Below, one piece after another: positions 39,501 through 48,500 of a stretch of DNA of 64,000 bases. A program made the position numbers and the translations under genes. Origin of the DNA: Streptomyces goshikiensis (GTDB lineage Bacteria > Actinomycetota > Actinomycetes > Streptomycetales > Streptomycetaceae). The stretch covers positions 403,803-467,802 of the forward strand of contig NZ_BMVE01000007.1 of assembly GCF_014650555.1 (NCBI RefSeq), written 5' to 3'. The notes below the pieces were generated by a model. The model searched no databases and was not told where the DNA came from. It was given only the letters and a program-made list of their open reading frames with translations. The first letter of the stretch is position 1. Each line of letters starts with the position of its first letter.

Positions 39501-42500
39501 CCACGCCCGGCACCTTCATCGCCTTCAGCCGCCAGCGCGGCCTCGCGACGGACGGCCGCTGCAAGCCGTTCGCCGCCGCCGCCGACGGCACCGCGTGGGG
39601 CGAGGGCGTCGGCATGCTGCTCGTCGAACGGCTCTCGGACGCGCGGCGCAACGGGCACCCGGTGCTGGCCGTGGTCCGCGGCTCGGCGATCAACCAGGAC
39701 GGCGCCTCCAACGGCCTCACCGCTCCGAACGGCCCCTCGCAGCAGCGCGTCATCCGCCAGGCCCTGGCCAACGCCGGTCTGTCCGCCGCCGACGTCGACG
39801 TGGTCGAGGCCCACGGCACGGGCACGACCCTCGGCGACCCGATCGAAGCCCAGGCGCTGCTGGCCACGTACGGCCAGGACCGGCCGGAGGACCGGCCGCT
39901 GCTGCTCGGCTCCATCAAGTCCAACATGGGCCACACGCAGGCCGCGGCGGGTGTCGCGGGCATCATCAAGATGGTGCAGGCCATGCGTCACGGGACGGTG
40001 CCGAAGACGCTCCACGTGGACGAGCCGTCCCCGCACGTCGACTGGTCCGAGGGCGCCGTCGAGCTGCTGACGGAGTCGGTGGCCTGGCCGGAGACCGGAC
40101 GTCCGCGCCGCGCGGCCATCTCGTCGTTCGGCATCAGTGGCACGAACGCGCACACGATCATCGAGCAGGCCCCGGACGAGGCCGCGGTGACCGTGGCCGA
40201 GACGGGTACGGAGCCGGTCCTGCCGTACGTGCTGTCCGCGAAGTCGGCGGACGCGCTGAGCGCCCAGGCGGCCCGCCTGCGGACCCACCTGCAGGACACG
40301 CCGGAGGCCGGAGCGGCCGACATGGCCTACTCGTTGGCCACCCGTCGCGCGGCTTTCGCCCACCGGGCGGTGGTCGTGGCCGGGACCCGGGAGGAGCTGC
40401 TCGGCGCACTGGCCGCGCTGGCGGACGGCGACGTGGCCGCCTCCGGGATCACGAGCGGCACCGTGGGCGCCGCCGGAGCCGGGAAGCTGGCCTTCCTGTT
40501 CAGTGGGCAGGGCAGTCAGCGGCTCGGGATGGGGCGTGAGCTGTACGAGGCCCATCCGGTGTTCGCCGCCGCGCTGGACGCGGTGTGCGAGCGCATCCGA
40601 CTGCCCCTCGACAAGATCCTCTTCGGTACCGACGCGGAACTGCTGGACCGGACGGAGTTCACGCAGCCGGCGCTGTTCGCGCTTGAGGTGGCGCTGTTCC
40701 GGCTGCTGGAGTCGTGGGGCGTGAAGCCGGACTTCCTGTCCGGTCACTCGATCGGCGAGATCGCGGCCGCGCATGTGGCCGGGGTGCTGTCCCTGGACGA
40801 CGCGTGCACGCTGGTGGCGGCCCGTGGCCGGCTGATGCAGGCGCTGCCGGGCGGCGGCGTGATGATCGCACTCGAAGCCTCCGAAGGCGAGGTCCTGCCG
40901 CTGCTGACCAGCGGGGTGAGCATCGCCGCGGTCAACGGTCCGCGCTCGGTCGTGGTGGCCGGAGACGAGCACGCCGCGGTCGCCGTCGCGAACGCCTTCC
41001 CGGACCGCAAGTCCAAGCGTCTCTCCGTGAGCCATGCGTTCCACTCGCCGCACATGGACGGCATGCTGGAGGACTTCCGCCAGGTGGTGGAGGGGCTGAC
41101 CTTCGCCGCCCAGCGGATCCCGGTCGTCTCGAACCTGACCGGCGCACTCGTCTCGGACGAGATGGGTACGGCGGACTTCTGGGTCCGGCACGCCCGTGAG
41201 GCGGTCTGCTTCCTCGACGGCGTCCGCGCCCTGGAGGCGGCCGGGGTGACCACGTACCTCGAACTGGGCCCCGACGGAGTCCTCTGCGCCATGGCGCAGG
41301 CCTGCCTGACCGACGACACGCGTGCTGCGGTGTTCGCCCCCGCCCTGCGGAGGGAGCGTCCCGAGACGGCCGCCCTCACGGCCGCCGTCGCCGCGGCCCA
41401 CGCCAACGGGGCCCCCGTCGACTGGGAGTCGTACTTCGCGGGCACCGGTGCCCGGAGCATCGACCTGCCGACCTACGCCTTCCAGCACGAGCGGTACTGG
41501 ATCGACCTCCCGGTCGGGTCCTTCGCCGACGCGGCCGCCGCGGGCCTGCGGCCCGCCGAACACCCCCTGCTCGGTGCCTCGGTGATGCTGGCGGACGCCG
41601 ACGGCCTGCTCCTCACCGGGCGGCTGTCCGTCGCCACCCACCCGTGGCTCGCGGACCACGTGGTCATGGGCGCGGTGACGCTGCCCGGTACGGCGTTCGT
41701 CGAGCTGGCGCTGCGCGCCGGTGAGCAGGTCGGCTGCGACCTGGTGGAAGAGCTGACCCTGGCCGCCCCCCTCGTCCTCTCCGAGGACGGCGGCGTCGAG
41801 CTCCAGATCGCCGTCGGGGCGCCCGACGAGTCGGGCCGCCGGCCCCTCGCCTTCCACTCGCGCGACGGCCTGGCGGCGGACAACGCCCTCTGGCTCCGGA
41901 ACGCCACCGCGACCCTCGCGGTGGGTGCGGAGGAGCCCCCGGTGTTCGACCTCGCGGTCTGGCCGCCGGCCGGCTCGGAGCCCGTCGACGTCGAGGAGCT
42001 GTACGAGGGCTTCGCGGAGTCGGGCTTCGGCTACGGGCCGGTGTTCCAGGGCCTGCGGGCCGCCTGGCGGAAGGGCGACGAGGTGTTCGCCGAGGTCGGC
42101 CTCGGCGACGAGCAGGGCCCGGATGCCGAACAGTTCACGATCCACCCGGCGCTCCTCGACTCCGTTCTGCACGCCATCGGGCTCGGCTCCCTCGTGGAGG
42201 ACACCGGCCAGCCGCGGCTGCCGTTCTCCTGGTCCGGGGTCGCGGTCCACTCCACCGGAGCGGACACCCTGCGCGTACGGCTCTCCCGGGCCGGCCGCGA
42301 AGCGGTGCGTCTGGAGATCGCCGACGCCGAAGGCGTCCCCGTCGCCTCGGTGGACAGCCTCGCCCTGCGAGCCTTTTCGCCCGAGCAGCTCGGCCGGCAG
42401 GTCGGCGGCCACGGCGACGCGCTGTTCCGCGTCGAGTGGCGCGAACTGATGCCGTCGGACGCTCTGTTCGGTGACTGGGTCATGCGGGACGAGGCCGACG

Positions 42501-45500
42501 CGCAGGTCCTCGACGATCTCGACGCGATCCCGGGTGCGCTGGTGCTGTCGTGCGGGGAGCCCGCCGCCACCGACGTGGCCGACGCGGTGCACGCCGAGGC
42601 GGGCCGGGTGCTGGCGCTGCTCCAGCGGTGGCTGTCCGACGACCGCTTCGCCGACGCGCGTCTGGCGTTCCTGACCCGCGGCGCCGTGACCGTCGCCCCG
42701 GGTGACGGTCCGGCCGACCTGGTGCACGCCTCCGTGTGGGGCCTGGTGCGTTCGGCGCAGTCGGAGAACCCGGGCCGGATCGTCCTGGTGGACGTCGACG
42801 CCGACGGCGACGTGGAGCACGCGCTCTCGTCGGCCTTGGCCTCGGGCGAGTCCGAGGTGGCGGTGCGCGGGGGCGTGCTGCTGGTGCCGCGACTGGCGCG
42901 TGCGTCGGTCGCCGGCTCCGATCCGGAGTGGGCGGCCGGGGGCACGGGCACGGTACTGCTGACGGGTGCGAGCGGTTCGCTGGGCGGGCTCTTCGCCCGT
43001 CACCTGGTGACCGAGCACGGTGTACGGCGCCTGCTGCTGGTCAGCCGGCGTGGCGACGCCGCCGAGGGTGCCGCCGGCTTGTCGGCGGAGCTCGCCGGGC
43101 TGGGCGCCGAGGTGTCGTGGGCCGCTTGTGATGTGGCCGACCGTGACGCCCTGGCCGCCGTCCTGGCCGAAATCCCCGCCGAACACCCGCTGACGGCGGT
43201 CGTGCACACGGCCGGTGTCCTGGATGACGGTGTCGTCGGTTCTCTGACGGCCGAGCGGCTGTCTGCCGTCCTGCGTCCGAAGGTGGACGCCGCGTGGAAC
43301 CTGCACGAGCTGACGGCCGGCCTCGATCTGGCCGCGTTCGTCCTGTTCTCCTCCGCCGCCGGTGTCTTCGGTGGTGCCGGTCAGGCCAACTACGCCGCCG
43401 CCAATACGTTCCTGGACGCCCTCGCGGCCCACCGCCGGGCCCAGGGCCTGGCAGCGACGTCCCTCGCCTGGGGCCTGTGGGACGAGGAGGGCGGCATGGG
43501 GGACACCCTGAAAACCGGCGACGTCTCGCGCATGGCCCGCGGCGGTGTGATCGCCCTGACCGCCGCCGAAGGCGTGGCCCTGTTCGACAGCGCGTGCGCC
43601 TCCGGGCAGGCCCTGCTGGTGCCGGTCAGGCTGGACCTGGCCGCGCTGCGCGCCGCCACACGCGGCGGAATGCTCCCGCCCCTGCTCTCCGGCCTCGTCC
43701 GCATGCCCTCGCGTCGTGCGGCCCGGGGCGGCACGGCCGTCGGCGGTGCCTTCGCGCGCCGGCTCGCCGCGCTGCCGCAGGACCAGAGGCCGGGAGCGGC
43801 CATGGAGTTGGTCCGGGGCCAGGTGGCCGCGGTACTCGGCTTCGTGGGCCCCGAAGCGGTGGACCCGGCGCGGTCGTTCGGCGAGGTCGGCTTCGACTCG
43901 CTGACCGCGGTGGAGCTGCGCAACCGCCTCGCGGCGGCGACGGGTGTGCGCCTGCCGGCCACCCTCGTCTTCGACTACCCGAATCCGGCGGTCCTGGCGG
44001 AGTACCTGCACGCCGAACTGCTCGGCGGCCATGGAGCGGACGTGGCCGCGGTCGCGGCCCCCGTATACGACGACGAGCCGATCGCCATCGTGGCGATGGC
44101 CTGCCGCTACCCCGGTGACGTCCGCTCGCCGGAGGACCTGTGGCGGCTCGTCGCGGACGGCCGCGACGCCATCTCCGCCATGCCGGACGACCGCGGCTGG
44201 GACCTCGCCGGAATCCTCGACCCCGGCCGCCCGGGCGCCGACTACAGCCCGACCGGCGGGTTCCTGCACGACGCGCACCACTTCGACCCGGCCTTCTTCG
44301 GGATCTCCCCGCGCGAGGCCCTGGCCACGGACCCGCAGCAGCGGCTGCTGCTGGAGACCTCCTGGGAGGCGTTCGAGCGGGCCGGCATCGATCCGGCATC
44401 GATGCGGGGCAGCCGCACGGGCGTGTTCGCGGGCGTGATGTACAACGACTACGGCACCCTGCTCCACCGGGCCCCGGAGGGCCTGGAAGGCTACATGGGG
44501 ACGTCCAGCTCGGGCAGTGTCGCCTCGGGCCGGGTCTCGTACACGTTCGGCCTGGAGGGCCCGGCGGTCACCGTCGACACGGCCTGTTCCTCCTCGCTCG
44601 TCACCCTCCACCTCGCCGTCCAGGCGCTGCGCAACGGTGAATGCGACATGGCGCTCGCCGGCGGCGTGACCGTGATGGCCACGCCCGGCACCTTCATCGC
44701 CTTCAGCATCCAGCGCGGTCTGGCGGACGACGGGCGCTGCAAGCCGTTCGCGGCCGCGGCCGACGGCACAGCGTGGGGCGAGGGCGTCGGCATGCTGCTG
44801 GTCGAACGGCTCTCGGACGCCCGCGCCAAGGGCCACCCGGTCCTCGCCGTAGTGCGGGGCTCGGCCGTCAACCAGGACGGCGCCTCCAACGGCCTCACGG
44901 CCCCGAACGGCCCCTCGCAGCAGCGCGTCATCCGCCAGGCCCTGGCCAACGCCGGTCTGTCCGCCGCAGAGGTGGACGCCGTCGAGGCCCACGGCACCGG
45001 TACCACGCTCGGCGACCCGATCGAGGCGCAGGCGCTGCTGGCCACGTACGGCCAGGACCGGCCGGGGGACCGGCCGCTGCTGCTCGGCTCCATCAAGTCG
45101 AACATGGGCCACACGCAGGCCGCCGCGGGTGTCGCGGGCATCATCAAGATGGTCCAGGCGATCCGGCACGGCGTTCTGCCCAAGACCCTGCACGTCGACG
45201 AGCCCACCCCGCACGTCGACTGGTCGGCGGGAGCGGTCTCGCTCCTGGAATCGGCGACCCCCTGGCCGGAGACCGGGCGCCCGCGCCGCGCGGCCGTGTC
45301 GTCGTTCGGCATCGGCGGAACGAACGCGCACACGATCATCGAGCAGGCCCCGGACGAGGCCGTGGTGGCCACGGCCGAGACCGGTACGGAGCCGGTGCTG
45401 CCGTACGTGCTGTCCGCGAAGTCGGCGGATGCCGTGCGCGGCCAGGCGGCCGGCCTGCGCAGGCACCTGGAGGGCGCGGCCGGGCTCAGGTCCGCCGATG

Positions 45501-48500
45501 TGGCGCTCTCCCTGGCCACGACCCGGGCCGTCTTCGACCACCGCGCGGTGGTCGTGGCCGGTGACCGGCAGGAGCTGCTGCGCGGTCTGACCGCCCTGGA
45601 GGACGGGGCCGCGGCCGCCGGAGTGGCACGCGGCACCATGAGCACCGGGAAGACGGCGTTCGTCTTCCCCGGTCAGGGATCGCAGTGGGTCGGCATGGCG
45701 ACGGGCCTGCTGGAGTCGTCCGCGGCGTTCGCCTCGCGGATGGACGCGTGCGCGAAGGCGCTGGAGCCGTTCACCGGCTGGTCGTTGATCGACGTCCTGC
45801 GCGGTGTCGAGGGTGCGCCCACCCTCGACCGGGTGGATGTCGTACAGCCCGCGCTGTTCGCGGTGATGGTCTCCCTTGCCGAGGTGTGGCGTTCGGCGGG
45901 TGTGCGTCCGGAGGCGGTGATCGGGCACTCGCAGGGCGAGATCGCGGCCGCGTGCGTGGCCGGGATCCTCTCCCTGGAGGACGCCGCCCGGGTGGTGGCC
46001 CTGCGGAGCCAGGCCATCGGCCGCGTGCTGGCCGGGCGGGGCGGCATGGTGTCCGTACCCCTCCCGGCCGCCGAGGTCCGTGAGCGCATCGCCCTCTGGG
46101 GCGAGGAGCGGATCTCGGTCGCCGCTGTCAACGGCCCCTCCTCGGTGGTCGTGTCCGGTGAGGTCCAGGCCCTGGACGAGCTGCTCGCTGCCTGTGAGGC
46201 CGACGGGATCCGTGCCAGGCGGATCGCCGTGGACTACGCCTCCCACTCCGCGCAGGTCGAACTGCTGCGCGACGAGCTGGCCGAACTCCTCGCGCCGATC
46301 GCCCCGCGCACCGCCGAGGTTCCGTTCCTGTCGACCGTCACCGGTGAGTGGGTCGAGGGCCCGGAGCTGGACGCCGGCTACTGGTTCCGTAACCTTCGCC
46401 AGACCGTCGAGCTTGAGCAGGCCACGCGCACCCTCCTCGACCAGGGCTTCGGGGTGTTCATCGAGTCCAGCCCGCACCCGGTGCTGACCGTGGGCATGCA
46501 GGAGACCGTCGAGGACGCAGGCCGTGAGGCCGCCGTACTCGGTTCCCTGCGCCGTAACGAGGGTGGTCTGGAGCGGTGCTGGCTCTCCCTCGGCGAGGCC
46601 TTCGTCCGCGGTGTCGCCGTGGACTGGGACGCCGTCTTCGCCGGTACCGGCGCCCAGCGCGTCGACCTGCCCACCTACGCCTTCCAGCGCGACCGCTACT
46701 GGATCGAGGTGCCGGTGTCCCCGGTCGGCGACGTGGCGTCCGCCGGACTCGGCTCGGCCGAGCACCCGCTGCTGGGTGCGGCCGTCGAACTCCCCGACTC
46801 GGAAGGGTTCCTGTTCACGGGGCGGCTGTCGCTCCAGAGCCACCCCTGGCTGGCCGACCACCGGGCCGCGGGCGCCGTCATGCTGCCCGGCACGGCCTTC
46901 GTGGAGCTCGCGCTGCACGCCGCCCAGCGGGCCGGCAGCGCCTTCGTCGAGGAGCTGACCCTGGAGGCGCCGCTGGTGCTCCCCGAGCAGGGTGCGCTCC
47001 AGCTGCGGCTCTCGGTGGCCGCGCCCGACGAAGCGGGACGGCGCGTCGTGCTCGTGCACTCGCGACCGGAGACCGGGAACGGTGAGGGCGTTCGGAGCCA
47101 GGACGTGCCGTGGACCCGGCACGCCGGCGGCGTGCTCGGTGCGGGCGACGCGGTGGCCTCGCCGCCCGTAGCCGCCCCGGAGGTCTGGCCTCCGGCAGGG
47201 GCCGAGCCGCTCGACGTGGCCGACCTGTACGACCAGTTCGCCGCCATGGGATACGCGTACGGTCCCGCCTTCCGCAACCTGCGGGCCGCTTGGCGCGACG
47301 GGGACGAACTGTTCGTCGAACTCGCCCTGGCCGAAGGACCCCAGGCCGATGCCGCGCACTTCGGTGTGCACCCGGCGCTGCTGGACGCGGGGCTGCACGG
47401 CCTCGCGCTGGGCTCCTTCCTGACCGGCGGGGACGAGGAGGGGGACGAGGGCGACCGGATCCGGCTGCCGTTCTCCTTCACCGGTGTCGGCCTGCACGCC
47501 GTCGGGGCGGGTGCCCTGCGGGTGCGGCTGGCCCCCGCGGGATCCGGGGGCGTCTGCCTGACGGCCTTCGACGAGCGGGGCGAACCGGTCGTCTCGGTGG
47601 ATTCGCTGCTGCTGAGGGCGCTCGACCCGACCCGGCTGCACGCGGCCCGGCCCACGTTCCACGAGTCGCTCTTCCGGCTGGAGTGGCCCGCCACGGCCGG
47701 CAACCCGGCCTCCCCGAGCGGACGCTGGGCCGTCGTCGGGACCGACACGTTCGGTCTCGAAGCGGCGCTGCTCGAAGCGGGCATCACCGCCGACGTCTAC
47801 ACCGACCTGGACGTGCTCGCGGGCGTGGTCCTCGCCGGCAAGCCGGTCCCGGACACCGTGCTGGTCCCGTACGCCACGGACCCCGCGGCCGACACCGCCG
47901 GGGCGACCCGGGAGGCGACGCACGAGGCCCTGAAGCTCGTACAGACCTGGCTGGCCGAGGAGACCCTCGCCGGTGCCCGCCTGGTGGTGGTCACCCGGGG
48001 CGCGGTCGAGGCACGGCCGGGCGAGGGCGTGGCGGACTTGCCGGGCGCGTCGGTGTGGGGGCTGCTGCGGTCCGCGCAGTCGGAGAACCCCGGCCGGTTC
48101 CTGCTGCTCGACCTCGAAGCCGGGCCGGACGGCGCCGCCGATGGCGCGGCGGCGGGCTTCGCCCCGCTGCTCGCGGCCGCCGCGGCCGGCGGCGAGTCCC
48201 AGGTCGCCGTACGTGACGGCGTCCCGCACGCCGCCAGGCTGGCACGGATCCCCACCGCCCGCCCCGAGGCGGACGGCGCCGACCTCGGCGCACCGGCGGC
48301 CACGCTCGACCCGGACGGCACCGTCCTGATCACCGGCGGCACCGGAGTGCTCGGCAGCCTGCTGGCCAGGCACCTGGTGACCGAGCGGGGAGCACGGCGC
48401 CTGCTGCTCACCAGCCGGCGCGGCCCCGCCGCCGCCGGCGCCCCGGAGCTCGTCGCGGAACTCGCCGCGCTGGGCGCCGAGGCGGCCGTCGTCGCCTGTG

